NCBI GenBank assembly: GCA_963546185.1
Contig: CAUULU010000001.1
Coordinates: forward strand, 1-64,000
Reading direction: 5' to 3'
Length of the DNA stretch: 64,000 bases
Source of the DNA: JABCPO02 sp963546185
GTDB taxonomy: Bacteria > Bacillota > Clostridia > TANB77 > CAG-508
The notes below the pieces were generated by a model that was not told the origin of the DNA, searched no databases, and worked only from the letters and a program-made list of their open reading frames with translations. The position numbers were made by a program, and so were the translations under genes. Shown here in pieces: positions 1 through 11,094 of the stretch; the stretch's first letter is position 1; each line of letters opens with the position of its first letter.

Positions 1-1334
1 ATTTTTTAAATTCAGAATCTTGAGTTATAAGCATATTATATATATCACTAGAACCAATTAATATAACCTTTACATTTAGTTTCATAGTTTCAGGCTTTAA
101 TGTTGAAAGCATCATTGGCATCCTATAATCTTTTGAAACTTCTATACCACATTCTTCCAATTTCAATATTTTCTTTAATGTATCATAAAGTCCTGGTTCT
201 CTTAATAACTCTTTTGCTTGAAATACAATATATCCTCCATTCGCTTTATGGATAAGTCCTGATTTTATCTTCATAAAATTAGTTTTTAGAGTTCCATATT
301 GATTTTCATATTCTACTTTTCCAAAAATGTTTTCAAAACTATAATCTACATCCATTACAAGTGGAACTGTTTCTGCTCTACTATTATCAACAAATATATT
401 AACATTATATCTTTCCATAATGTTTTCTTTTTGTGGCATTCCTGGCATTCTTTTTTTATCTTCAAGTTCTTCATGACTTGATTCTAAGAATTCACCTAAG
501 TTTTGTAATATATCTCTTTTAACATTCCCTATATATTCAACAATTTTCTTGTTTTCACTATATTTTTGTTCTAAATATCTTGTAGCAACATTTAGTGTTG
601 CACTTGCAACTGTAGTTTTCCATGTAGACATTTCTCTTTCTTTTTCAATTTCAAGTCCTCTTATTTGTGTTAATACTTCAAATATTTTTTCTTGAATTTG
701 TGGAGATTTTTTCTCATATTCAACTTTTTCTTTTTGATCTAATTTTTCATATTCTTCTTTTGAAAGAGTTTTACCATTTTTAACTGGTAGCATAAAAACA
801 CCTTTTGCTCCTTCAACAACTTCAAATCCCATAGGTTTTGTTGTTAAATTAAGGTCTTCTATAATCTTTTTCTTTTTCTTTTCTAAATTATCTTCTGCAA
901 ACTTCTTCTTATTTGAAAGTTCATCATCTTTAAATGACTTAGCTAAATTTTCTTTAATATATGAAATATATTGTTTCATATCTTTTTTAAATTTAACTGC
1001 TTCTCCTTGTTTTAGAACAATTGATATAGGTTCATCTTCTCTTATGAAATTATTTACATATACATAATCAAAAAGTTCTTTTTTATGTTTTACCTTTTCT
1101 CTTAAGTAATTATTAATATATTTCATTTTTCCGAACACCTGTAGGACCTTCTATATATATATTATATCCTTTTTTCTCAATATCTAATCCAAACATGAAT
1201 GCAGATATTCCTCTTTCTTGTCCAAATATTAAATTAGTAGTATCTTCTACATAGTCTTTACTATCATAGCTTATTTCATCCTTATTATATTTTGCCTTTA
1301 ATTCTGTTATTTTTAATTCATATTTGTTTTGCAT
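1..1334 (-). CDS. Lon-like AAA+ ATPase/protease, 3' end outside window, one +1 shift
   Basis: The N-terminal about 440 residues resemble the LonB-type AAA+ protease family, which couples ATP hydrolysis to protein degradation in the cytoplasm. Residues around 38-70 carry the family lead-in FGQERGISAFMFGLDI and a P-loop GPTGVGK. Near the window edge the text HKANGGYIVFQAKELL matches the Walker B region (family: ANGGYLvlda). The frame breaks at an in-frame CGG (1131-1133) inside the P-loop: zero frame gives GVRKN, skipping the C gives GVGKMKYI and opens the remaining 1.1 kb. The P-loop lysine is followed by Met instead of Ser/Thr, so ATPase activity is not certain. The serine-lysine protease domain would lie beyond position 1. 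The start ATG at 1334 is preceded by GAGGAG. Confidence 0.75.
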
Positions 1335-1450
1335 TTTCTCCTCTTATCATTTGTATATATTTTTTCACATATATTATACACATACAAAAACTTATTTTCT
1401 AGATTTTTTAAAGTTTTTGTATCTATTGTTACATTACACACTCTTTTCTA

Positions 1451-2268
1451 TTATTTTAAATTCTTCATTTTGTTTTCCAATAATTTTTTAGCCTGTGATT
1501 TTTTTAAATAATTAGGCATTATTTCATATTCTTCGATTATATCCTCTTCTTCTAAAATATATTTACCTGAATTAATATCTGTTATTCTCTTCTCAAATCC
1601 ACTATTATCTACAACAACTTCTTTAAATATAACATTATATTCCAAGATTTTTTGTTCAATAAGTTTTTTAATTCCCTTAATCACTTCTTTTCCTTGCTGT
1701 TTAGTATCTTCATCATAAACAACTATAACATTTTTAAAATCATTTAAATTTAAATCCTTAGAATTATTAACCTTATTTTTCAATTCTTCTAAACATTCTT
1801 CTCCATTTCCAGCACATTCTATAATTTTTCTTCCTTTTCCAAAAACACTATTATTATATGCCCCCATATATATTTGATCATTATTGGCATAAATCACTGA
1901 TAAAAACATTGTATTTCTCATCTCTTTATCATTAGATTTGTTTTCTTCTGAAATTCCAATTTCAAATATATTTTCAAGGCTTGTCATCTCAACTATTTCT
2001 ATATTTTTTTCAAAACATAATCCTTTTAAAAGTGCAATTCCTATTCTTATACCTGTAAAAGAACCGTGGTCCAGTACATATAACTACTCTTTCCATTTCT
2101 GAAAATTCTATTCCTGCTTTTTTTAGAACTTCTTCTAATACCCTCATTACATTTTCTGAATGTGATTTACCGATTATCTTCTATAACACTATATCTATTT
2201 CCTTTTTTATCAACTATCCCTACAATACATTTCTTTCCTGATGTATCTAAATACATTGTATTTTTCAT
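1451..2268 (-). CDS. tsaB: tRNA threonylcarbamoyladenosine biosynthesis protein TsaB, two +1 shifts
   Basis: TsaB is the ASKHA-fold partner of TsaD/TsaE in making t6A37 on ANN-decoding tRNAs. The start ATG at 2268 follows AAGGAGATATT. The protein opens MKNTMYLDTSGKKC and then needs two +1 shifts at in-frame CGG: at 2170-2172 (AAT CGG T; zero frame hits TAA at once), giving NGKSHSENV with the family's HSE, and at 2064-2066 (CCA CGG T), giving the diagnostic GPGSFTGIRIGIA. Without the shifts only about 32 residues could be made. Length minus two bases is 272 codons, a little above the usual 220-240. It sits directly upstream of the Lon-like gene. Confidence 0.9.
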
Positions 2269-2431
2269 AATATCTCCTTGATTATTATTTTATTATATAA
2301 TCTTTATTATATCATATACAACTCTTTTTTTTACAACTAATATCTTCAAATGCTTTTAGCTTAAAATTATTAAATTTATCACCTTCAATTAATTTTTTTG
2401 AATTCTTTTAAATTGTATAAATTATAAAAGG

Positions 2432-2456
2432 AGAAGATACAATATATATCTTCTCA
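2432..2456 (-). terminator. Hairpin terminator after the 808-residue gene
   Basis: GAGAAGATA and TATCTTCTC form a perfect 9-bp stem with a 7-base loop just past the stop of the minus-strand gene ending at 2472. A weakly T-rich tract follows on the minus strand. Confidence 0.65.
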
Positions 2457-2471
2457 ACATTTATATTAATA

Positions 2472-4898
2472 TTATATTTCTAAATCTTTATCTTTTTTCT
2501 TACTTCTATTTGAATTTTCCACTTTGTTATTTAAATTATTCATATATTCTTCTATTTTTTCTTTCACTGCTTCATTTTCTAAAATTTCAGAATTTGTTAT
2601 TTTTTGATCCCATATATTATTTTGAATTTCTTTTTCTTCATTGATAACATTAGATTTTGCCTTTTCTTCTTCAACTATATTTTTTTCAACTTTTGTATTA
2701 TCTTTATTTTCAATAATTTCTTTTTCTTCAGCTTTATTTGAATTATCCTTTGTTTCTGATTTTTCTAATTCTTCTAAATCTATATCCACCAATTTAATAT
2801 TTTCTCTAAAAAACGAATCTTTTTTCTTATCTATCCATTCTTTTACTTTATGTGCTATTTCTTTTATCTTTTTGAAGCTTTGTTTTATTTTTTCAAAAAA
2901 TCCAATTTTCATAGGTAAATTAGTTTTCTCTGTTTCTAATAATACTTTTGAAACTTTTTTCTTTTCAATTGGTTCTTCTTTTGTGTTTTCTTTAAATCTA
3001 TCATTTATTATTTTAGTTTCTGTATTTTCTCTTCTTTTTAAATCAATATTATTTTGGGTATTATTAATAACTTTATTATTATTTTCTTCCCTTATATATT
3101 CTTCCAAAGTCTTTTCTAACATAGAATCTACATCTAAGCCATAGTTTTCTTTTTCTTTTAATAAAACTTCCTCTATATATTGTTTCTTAGGTATTTCTAT
3201 TCCATTTTTAAGCTTAACTTTTTCTCCTTTTGGTATCTTAAAAATAACATATTTCTTCAAATATTCTTCATAAGTTATTTCCTTTCCAGAACCTATTTTT
3301 ACTTTTTGGCTTAATACTGCTGGATTAATATTTTCAAACAATTCACCATTAATTTCTTTTTTATTATTAAAATTAGAGTTATCCAATTTTGTATTTGTGT
3401 ACTTATAATTATTATTTATATTTTTAGGTTTATTAGCATTCCTATTTTTATTAACTTCTTCTTTTTCTATAATTATATTTTCTTCTAATAATTTCTTTAT
3501 ATTTATATTATATTTTTGTTCTAATTTTGGTATTTCATTTTCTATAAATTCTTTTGGAGTTAACTGTCTTCCATCTTTCATTATTATATTTTTATCTTTA
3601 GGTAATTCTATTACTACTGCTCTAATATATCTTTCATATTCTATCTCATCATACCCTTTAAGAAATCCTGCAAATTTTATTTTTTTATTTAAAAACTCTG
3701 GATCAATTGTTTTTAAAATTTCATTTGTCTTATCTTCATTAAATAGCTGATCTCTCTTATCAATATCAAAACAAAACTTTTCTGAATCAATTCCATTAGC
3801 TAGTCCTTCTTCTTTTATTGCCTCCCTAACTTTTCCTAAAAAACTCGGATCTTTTTTTAATATTTGTTTAGAAAATGGTCTAAAAGCTCTTTGAATCATT
3901 TCAGAATCCACCTCTATATTAATATCATCTATATTAAATTCTTTTATTTTATCAAATATTTGTTTATTTAAATATTCATTAAGTCCTGTATCTTCCTTTG
4001 TAAGTTCTTTATTCTCTCTTAACCATTTAATTGTTTCTTTTGATATTGCATTTTGTATAATCCCTGATCTTGAACTATTAAAAGATTTTGTATTTTTACC
4101 ATTTTCATCTAAAGATGGTTCTGATCCATACCCAATCCATCCATCTATTTTCCCTGTAAGCATAGGTGGAGTCTGAGCTCTTTTTACTATTTCTGGCTCT
4201 TCTTTTTTTATTTCTTCTAAAATTTCAAGATATTTAGATAATTTTCTATCATCTGAATATATTACAATAGTATCATCTCTATCCCCTCTGTCTGAGAATT
4301 TAAAATGATAATCCAATTCTCTTTCCTTACATTTATTTCTAAATAATTCCATTACCTTATATGTATCAATATTTTCAGTATTTAAATATAATCTATGGTC
4401 TACTATAATTTTTTTATACTTACTGGGATTAATACTATTGTGACTAATATATGTCCAAGTACTCCCATGGAAAAAAGGTGCATAATCTTCATATATATCT
4501 GTTAATTTTGTCTTCTTTGAGTCTTTATCTAATTTATCTAATTTCGTTAATCTATTAAATACCTTCGAATTTTCTTTAAAATCCTTTATATCTGGAATAT
4601 TTTTTATACATTCTCTTAGTCTAACAAAATCTTGATTATTATAAGATTTAATATCTTCATCAGATATATTTTTTGTAATATCATTTTTCCATTCATTAAA
4701 TATTTGAGATACCAACCTGTCCTTGTCATCCATATTTATCCCTTTATATTTCTTTTCTTTATAATTAACTTGTACCAATTTATTATAATATTGTTTAGTT
4801 CTTAATTCATCTGAATATCCTTCAATTAATTTTTTTATCACTTCATCATCATTAAGTGGATTTTCTATTTTTTCATAAAGTTCTTGATAATTTTTCAT
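2472..4898 (-). CDS. Unrecognised 808-residue charged protein
   Basis: I do not recognise this protein with confidence. It is hydrophilic with no signal peptide or membrane segment. Residues about 140-240 (YAPFFHGSTWTYISHNSINP, then DHRLYLNT, then FKFSDRGDRDDTIVIYSDD) resemble the layout of HopA1-type effector domains, a weak similarity judged by eye. Two related segments of about 90 residues in the second half (ending in the E.EYL.K-type and KKQYIEEV texts) look like an internal duplication. The C-terminal 200 residues are Lys/Glu-rich and low in complexity. The last five residues, KDLEI, are the same as those of the upstream gene (4927-5907), with a 28-base gap, so the two are probably co-transcribed and related in targeting or partner. 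There is no CGG codon. The function is unknown. Confidence 0.6.
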   Translation of the reverse strand: MKNYQELYEKIENPLNDDEVIKKLIEGYSDELRTKQYYNKLVQVNYKEKKYKGINMDDKDRLVSQIFNEWKNDITKNISDEDIKSYNNQDFVRLRECIKNIPDIKDFKENSKVFNRLTKLDKLDKDSKKTKLTDIYEDYAPFFHGSTWTYISHNSINPSKYKKIIVDHRLYLNTENIDTYKVMELFRNKCKERELDYHFKFSDRGDRDDTIVIYSDDRKLSKYLEILEEIKKEEPEIVKRAQTPPMLTGKIDGWIGYGSEPSLDENGKNTKSFNSSRSGIIQNAISKETIKWLRENKELTKEDTGLNEYLNKQIFDKIKEFNIDDINIEVDSEMIQRAFRPFSKQILKKDPSFLGKVREAIKEEGLANGIDSEKFCFDIDKRDQLFNEDKTNEILKTIDPEFLNKKIKFAGFLKGYDEIEYERYIRAVVIELPKDKNIIMKDGRQLTPKEFIENEIPKLEQKYNINIKKLLEENIIIEKEEVNKNRNANKPKNINNNYKYTNTKLDNSNFNNKKEINGELFENINPAVLSQKVKIGSGKEITYEEYLKKYVIFKIPKGEKVKLKNGIEIPKKQYIEEVLLKEKENYGLDVDSMLEKTLEEYIREENNNKVINNTQNNIDLKRRENTETKIINDRFKENTKEEPIEKKKVSKVLLETEKTNLPMKIGFFEKIKQSFKKIKEIAHKVKEWIDKKKDSFFRENIKLVDIDLEELEKSETKDNSNKAEEKEIIENKDNTKVEKNIVEEEKAKSNVINEEKEIQNNIWDQKITNSEILENEAVKEKIEEYMNNLNNKVENSNRSKKKDKDLEI

Positions 4899-4926
4899 AT
4901 ATTCTCCTTTGTACTATTCACTATTT

Positions 4927-5907
4927 TTATATTTCTAAATCTTTTACTTTTTCTTGTTCTTCTTTTTCTTCTTTTATCTTACTTTCAAATTTTTCTACTG
5001 CTTCTTCAATCTTTTTATCATAATTATTATCAAACTTTTCTTCTGAGAACTCTCTTTCCTTATCTCTTCCTTTTTCTCTTTCTGTTAATGTTGTTATATA
5101 ATCTTCAGCATAGTTATAACCAATAACTTCCCATTCTCCTGTTTTTTCATTATAATCATAACTTTCACGAGGGTTAACTGGTAGTCTCTTATCTGGATCT
5201 TCTTTCTTATAGTATTTTGCCATATTCTTATATACTTCAAACATTGTCATAGGTTTTCCTTCATCATCTACCATAACTTCTAATTTTTCTGTGTCTATTA
5301 TTCTATCTTTAAATGTATGCATATCCATTTTTGACATCTTTACCTTTTCTTTTCCACCTCCACTATAATTATAGTCTGTTTCATAGCTATAGTCTTCATT
5401 CTCAATTATATTTCCTTTTATGCACACTTGATTTTCCCATAGTGTTTGTATTGAATCATATACTAAATCTTTAAATTCTTCTTCTGTAACATTTTCATCC
5501 ATCCCTTTTTTTCTTAAATCTTCTTTAATATATCTAACAATATCCAAAAATCCACCATTACTATCTATTTCACCTTTTTCTGATTTATCTGATTTTGAAC
5601 GTCCAAAAAAGTTTTTAATTTCATTTCTTATTTCATCTACACTAAGCCCCTCTTTATTCTTAGGCACTACTCTTAACCAATCTTCTATATGATATCCCAT
5701 ATTATTAGCTTGAGCTAATGTTGTTTCTATTCCTTGACTAAAAAATACTCTTGCTTCTATATCATGTACTTCTTTAACTTCTCCATTTCTTATTCCATTA
5801 TTAGGAACAAGTCCTTTTTCTTCAATACTTTTTAAATTACCTTTACTTGTCACATGCCAAAATGATTCTTCTTTTAAATATTCATCTTTAAGTTTACTAT
5901 ATTTCAT
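4927..5907 (-). CDS. Unrecognised protein with ADP-ribosyltransferase-like N-terminus
   Basis: A soluble 326-residue protein. The N-terminus (FWHVTSKGNLKSIEEKGLVP, residues about 17-36, then ARVFFSQGI near 53) has the shape of small ART-fold domains such as KptA/DarT-like enzymes, where an H-x-T/S motif and a 'the end I am reading' spacing open the fold. This is an eyeball resemblance, and the catalytic Glu cannot be assigned. The rest is charged, and the tail after residue 280 is a Lys/Glu coiled coil ending KDLEI, like the downstream gene. There are no membrane segments and no CGG codon. Together with 2472-4898 it could be an effector or toxin-like two-gene unit, but no immunity gene is recognised. 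Confidence 0.55.
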   Translation of the reverse strand: MKYSKLKDEYLKEESFWHVTSKGNLKSIEEKGLVPNNGIRNGEVKEVHDIEARVFFSQGIETTLAQANNMGYHIEDWLRVVPKNKEGLSVDEIRNEIKNFFGRSKSDKSEKGEIDSNGGFLDIVRYIKEDLRKKGMDENVTEEEFKDLVYDSIQTLWENQVCIKGNIIENEDYSYETDYNYSGGGKEKVKMSKMDMHTFKDRIIDTEKLEVMVDDEGKPMTMFEVYKNMAKYYKKEDPDKRLPVNPRESYDYNEKTGEWEVIGYNYAEDYITTLTEREKGRDKEREFSEEKFDNNYDKKIEEAVEKFESKIKEEKEEQEKVKDLEI

Positions 5908-6171
5908 ATCTCAACCTCTTTCTTATCATTCTATATAGTTTATCATACTATATCATAATTACTATTAAAACAACTAAGTTTTATATAATAATATTTTTAA
6001 TAACTTTGTTACAATTCAAATAATAAAGAGTAAGAGTAAGAATAAAATTAAATTTAAGAAGAAAACAAAAAGATAAAATAGATAAAAGACAATAAATACA
6101 CATATTAAAAAGAAGAAACTAAGTTCTTATCTTAATTTCTCCTTTATAATTACATATTATACTTACATTTC

Positions 6172-8155
6172 TTATTCTATATTCCATGTAGTCTTTTGAC
6201 TTAAGTCTATATAATCATCATATTTTAAACTTTCGTTTATATATACATTAAGTCTACTTCTGCCTAGGGATGATACTGGTATTGTTAAAGCAGTTTCTGT
6301 TTTTTCTACTTCTTTTTCTTCTATCTTCTTATCATCAAGTTCTACTTTTACCTTAACTTTAGTAGAAGTTGCCCCACTTAATATTCCTGGTGTAGGTGGT
6401 GTAGTAGCTGCTGTTGTTCCTGTCATTTTAGCAACATTTATAACTATCTTACCTTTTATAAGTTCTGGAACTTTATTAACAAATATCTTAACTTCTGTTC
6501 CTTCTTTTACAGTTGTTCCTGCAGTTGGAGTAGAAAGTGTAACTATTCCATTAGACTTATACTCAACATATGTTTCTTGTTCTGTAACTTTTAAGTTAAG
6601 TGCTTGAAGTTTTCTAATTGCTTCTTCTTTCTTTAAATCTTCAAGTTTTGGTATTACAACATCTTTTTTAGCTGTTCCCTTACTTACATATATTTTTATA
6701 GTATCTTTTTTAGGCATTTCACCTTGTTCATTCTTAGTATATTCTAATTTTAAAAGTTTACCTTTTTCAATTTCTTCACTATGTTCTTCTACTATTTCAT
6801 ACTTAATTCCAGCATCGTCTAAAGCTTTCTTTATTTCATCTACTGTCTTTTTATCAAGCTCATCTGGAACTTTAACCATTTCAAGTCCTTTACTTACATA
6901 TACTTTTATAACAGTCCCTGTTTTTATCATATAGTTTGGTTGGAACTTAGGATCTTGTTTTATAACCTCATCTTTTGGTATTTCTTCACTATATTCTTCT
7001 ACTATCTCATATTTAAATTTAAGTTTTTCTAAAAGAGCTATAGCTTCATCTTTTTTTAGTCTCTTTTCATCTTGAGCCCCTGCTAGATTTGGTATATATG
7101 CCTCTTTTTGTCTATCTTGGTTAAGTAAGAATATTGTTGCAGCTACAATTATTATTAATATAATTATTGATGCTATACCAAGCATTACCCATTTTAGCCA
7201 TGGTTTTTGTTCAAATAATGTTTTTTTATTATTTCTTTCATCTTCTCTTCTTCTATTTTTAACAATTGGTATACTTTTTGTCATTTGACTTACTATACCT
7301 TCTTGATTAAATACAGAAAAATCTGTTTCAGGATGTTTTGATAATATTTCTAAATCTTGTAATAATTCATTAGCACTATTATATCTTTCTTCCTTATCTT
7401 TTCTCATTGCCTTTAATATTATATAGTTAAGACCTTCAGGTATATCTGGATTTATACTTATAGGTTCAATCGGTTTTTCTTGTACTTGTTTAAGCGCAAC
7501 AGATACTGGTGTATCTGCATCAAATGGTACTCTTCCTGTTACCATTTCATACATAACAATACCTATTGAATATATATCTGATTTTGCATCTGTTATTGTA
7601 CCTTTTGCATGTTCTGGTGAAAAATAATGAACAGATCCTATTGTACTTCCAAATGCTGTCATTGTGGCATTTGTAACTGCTTTTGCTATACCAAAGTCTG
7701 TTACCTTAACTGTAAAATCATCTGATATTATAATATTGTGTGGTTTTATATCTCTATGCACAATTCCATTTTTATGAGCCATTTCTAATGCTGAAGATAT
7801 TTGTTTTGCAATATCTACTGCAACTTTCCATGGAATTCTACCTTCTTCTTCTATAATTTCTTTTAATGTTTTACCTTTTATAAGTTCCATAACGATATAG
7901 TACATTCCGGTCACTTATTCCAACATCATATACAGAAACAATATTTGGATGTGTAAGTGATGCCGCTGCTTGTGCTTCTGAATTAAAACGTTTTATAAAT
8001 TCTGAGTCTGTTGTAAATTCATCTTTAAGTACTTTTACTGCTACTTCTCTATTTAGTACATGGCATTTTGCTCTATATACTGTAGCCATACCACCTACTC
8101 CTATTTTTTCTAGAATTTCATATCTATTTTCTAACATTTTTCCTTGTAAATTCAT
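6172..8155 (-). CDS. prkC: PASTA-domain Ser/Thr protein kinase PrkC, one +1 shift
   Basis: A membrane eukaryotic-like kinase that senses peptidoglycan and phosphorylates cell-wall and translation targets. Joined residues: Gly loop IGVGGMATVYRAK (about 18-30), catalytic HRDIKPHNI (about 133), DFGIAKA, one membrane helix after WLKWVMLG (about 320-345), then three extracellular PASTA repeats and a C-terminal beta domain. The kinase lobe is interrupted at CGG 7907-7909 (GAC CGG A): zero frame reads DRNVLYR and stops soon, while skipping C gives SDGMYYIVMELIKG. Length minus one base is 661 codons. It starts eight bases after the phosphatase gene ends, with AGGAG seven bases before ATG. The phosphatase-kinase order is the usual one. 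Confidence 0.93.
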
Positions 8156-8162
8156 ATTTCTC

Positions 8163-8889
8163 CTATTTTTTTATAACAACAACTGTTATATTATCCATTC
8201 CTCCATTTTTATTAGCTTCATCTGTTAATTTCTTAGAAACATCTCCTTCTTCTTTAAGGATTTCTTTGATTCTTTCTTCTGAAACCATATTAGTAAGCCC
8301 ATCTGTACACATAAGTATAATATCTCCATCTCTAAATTTTCTATGTATTACATCTGGTTCTACAAGCTTAGAATTTCCTATTCCCTTTGTTACCATATTT
8401 TTATCTGGATGTTTAACTGCTTCTTCTCTTGTTATCTTACCATCTTCTATTAAATTTTCTATATAACTATGATCTTTTGTAAGTTTTTTTAAGACATCTT
8501 TCCTTAGCCTATATATTCTACTATCTCCTGCATGTCCTATATATATATCATCATTAATAATAAGTAAAATCTCAAGAGTTGCTCCCATATACTTATACTT
8601 TTCATCTTCTTTAGATTTTTCATATACTATCATGTTTGCATATTCTATTGCCCCATTTACAAGCTTTTGAATATCTTCCTTATTATTAAATGTAATTTCA
8701 TAATTGTTTAAGATATAACTTTTAGCTGCTGCTGTTCCGAAGTCTACTTGCGATTTCTCCTCCGTTATATCCTCCCATTCCATCTGAAACTATATATATA
8801 TCTATTCCTATTTCATCATCTGCTATATAATATGTATCTTCATTGATACTTCTTACTTTACCTATTTCTGAATTTGCAAATACTTCCAT
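8163..8889 (-). CDS. prpC: PP2C-family Ser/Thr phosphatase PrpC, one +1 shift
   Basis: Metal-dependent phosphatase that reverses PrkC phosphorylation. The start ATG at 8889 gives MEVFANSEIGKVRSINEDTY, the PP2C opening with metal-ligand Glu/Asp. It is followed by SDGMGGYNGGEIAS, then HAGDSRIYRL, LTKDHSY, ILMCTDGLTNM and GGMDNITVVV. CGG at 8737-8739 (CTT CGG A) forces a +1 shift to join RLG to TAAAKSYIL. Another CGG 24 bases upstream lies out of phase (AAC GGA) and needs none, a useful internal control. Length minus one base is 242 codons. Confidence 0.93.
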
Positions 8890-8929
8890 CTTTTTCCTTC
8901 TTATATTCCCTTATATAATAATATATTTA

Positions 8930-9971
8930 TTATATTTTATCAATATTTTTCTTTCTAAGTTGTCCGACATGCTGCATCTATATCTTCTCCGAAGCTTTCT
9001 TCTTACTGTTGCAACTATTCCATGGTCATTTAAATAATCTCTAAATTTAATTACATTTTCGTTACTTGTCTTTTTAAATGTTCTTTCTTCTATTTCATTT
9101 ATAGGTATTAAATTTACATGTGATTTTATATTCTTAATTAATCCTACTAATCTTTCTGCATCTTTTATACTATCATTTAAACCTTTTATAAGGGCATATT
9201 CAAAAGATATTCTTTTACCTGTTTCTTCTTCATAATACTTACAAGCAGATAAAAGCTCTTCTATATTATATTTCCTATTTACTGGCATTATTTTGCTTCT
9301 TGTTTCATCATCTGTATAATGAAGTGATACTGAAAGTGTACATGAAAACTTAAGCTTTGCAAGCTCTCTTATCTTATCAGCAATTCCACATGTTGATATA
9401 CTAATATGTCTTGCTCCAATATTTAGTCCGAAATGGATCATTCATAATCATAAGTGCATTTACAACATTTTCAAAATTATCAAGTGGTTCTCCAATTCCC
9501 ATAAATACAACATTTGATATTCTAATATTTTCTTCTTTTTCTAATACTTGTATTTGTGAAACAATTTCTCCTGTAGTAAGATTTCCTTCAAACTTTGTTT
9601 TAGTTGATGCACAGAATTCACATCCCATCTTACAACCTTTTTGTGTTGATACACATATTGTATATCCGATGATTATAACTCATAAGAACTGATTCTATTG
9701 CTCCACCTGTTGGAAGTTTTATTAAATATTTTTTTGTACCATCTACAGATACTTGCTTTTTTAATATTTCTAAATTATCAATATAATAATTTTCATTAAG
9801 TTTTGCTATAAGTTCTTTAGAAAGATTTGTCATCTCTTCAAACTTTTCTGCTTTTTTCCTATATAGCCATTCATATATTTGTTTTGCCCTATATTTCTTT
9901 TCATTTAAATTTTCTATAACTTCTTTTTCTAAATCATCATATTTAAATGATTTTATACTTTTTTTATCCAT
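8930..9971 (-). CDS. rlmN: 23S rRNA/tRNA adenine-C2 methyltransferase RlmN, four +1 shifts
   Basis: Radical-SAM enzyme that methylates A2503 of 23S rRNA and A37 of tRNAs. Start ATG at 9971 (MDKKSIKSFKYDDLEKE) follows AGGAGAAAG. The radical-SAM motif CKMGCEFCAST is intact, but only after a shift at CGG 9666-9668 (CAT CGG A). Further shifts at 9428-9430 (TTT CGG A) give MNDPFGLNIGARHISISTCGI, at 8989-8991 (CTT CGG A) give RRKLGEDIDAA, and at 8964-8966 (TGT CGG A) give ACGQLRKKN; the catalytic Cys is the one in AACGQL. Length minus four is 346 codons, the normal size. No zero-frame product could contain both the radical-SAM site and the catalytic Cys. Confidence 0.95.
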
Positions 9972-9978
9972 CTTTCTC

Positions 9979-10978
9979 CTATTTTTCACCTTTTACTTTT
10001 AACTTAAAAAATGTTACTTCACTTGGATTAAATAATCTTATAGGTATATTAGTATTTCCTATACCTCTTGAAATTAATACTCCAGTTCTTCCATTTTTAC
10101 TATATTTTATCCCTGCTGTATATTTAGGGAAAAATCCTTGGTTTATTGATACAAATCCTATATTTAAAAACGGGATTCTAAATTGACCACCATGTGCATG
10201 TCCTGTAAATGCAAAATCAACATTTCCGAAGTTCTCCATAAACATCTACATATTCTGCCCTGTGTGCAAGCAATAATGTTATATTTTCATCTTCAGGATT
10301 TTCTATTGCCTTCATAGATTCATTTAATATCACTGTATTTAGCTCTGTATATCTATCTTTTGACATTATAATTACTGGTAATGGTCTTGTATCATTTCCT
10401 ATTAAATGTTCATATTTTGTTCCTTTTTGTATGAAATTTGGATAATGTTCTTGGAAATCTTTAAATCCCATTATTCTTAATTTTACTCCATTAACCTCAA
10501 TTTCATCTTTTTCATCTTTTAAATAATGTATACCAAAATTTTGAATTTCTTCCCAGAACTTTGCTATCATTTCATTTTTTTCTTTACTACTGCACATTTT
10601 CATTCTTGCTTCATGATTACCAACAATATAATATATCCTATTACCAGGTACAACTTCTGCAAGTCTTTTCATAAATGATATACTAAAATCCAACTTATTC
10701 TTGTAAAAGTCCATAAAATCACCTGTACATAAAACTATATCTGGATTATTCTTTCTTATTATATTAATGATTTTTTCATCTTTTCCATAGTCATTACAAT
10801 CATGTAAGTCTGATATATGACATATACTTATTTCCTTATCTTCTTTACTACCATCTTTTGTACCTATACTTCTTGTTATTCTTGTTATTGAAACTCTTCT
10901 ATTATCCCATATATTATATACAATAGTAAAAACTATTAATAATATAATTATTGCTAAAACTATATATAATATTTCCAT
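9979..10978 (-). CDS. Membrane-anchored calcineurin-like metallophosphoesterase, one +1 shift
   Basis: One N-terminal helix (about residues 4-21) is followed by a metallophosphoesterase domain: CHISDLHDCNDYG, VLCTGDFMDF, YIVGNHEAR, LLLAHR and, after the shift, FTGHAHGGQFRIPF. These are the dinuclear metal ligands of the family. CGG at 10226-10228 (CTT CGG A) separates the last motif: zero frame reads ELRKC and stops, while skipping C gives GELGNVDFAFTGHAHGG, as in family members. Length minus one is 333 codons. It lies 7 bases upstream of rlmN, so it probably heads the rlmN-prpC-prkC operon. The substrate is unknown. Confidence 0.88.
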
Positions 10979-11094
10979 TTTTCCTCCTAATTATCATAAT
11001 AATTAAATATACATTAATAATACTAAACTACTAAAATAGTAATATTTTTTAGTATATATTAATGTATAATATTTTTCAAATCTATTATTCTTTT

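Noticed and set aside
2641..3144. Plus-strand open frame rich in Phe/Ser
   Set aside because: It is the antisense shadow of the Lys/Glu-rich tail of 2472-4898, with no SD and low-complexity composition.
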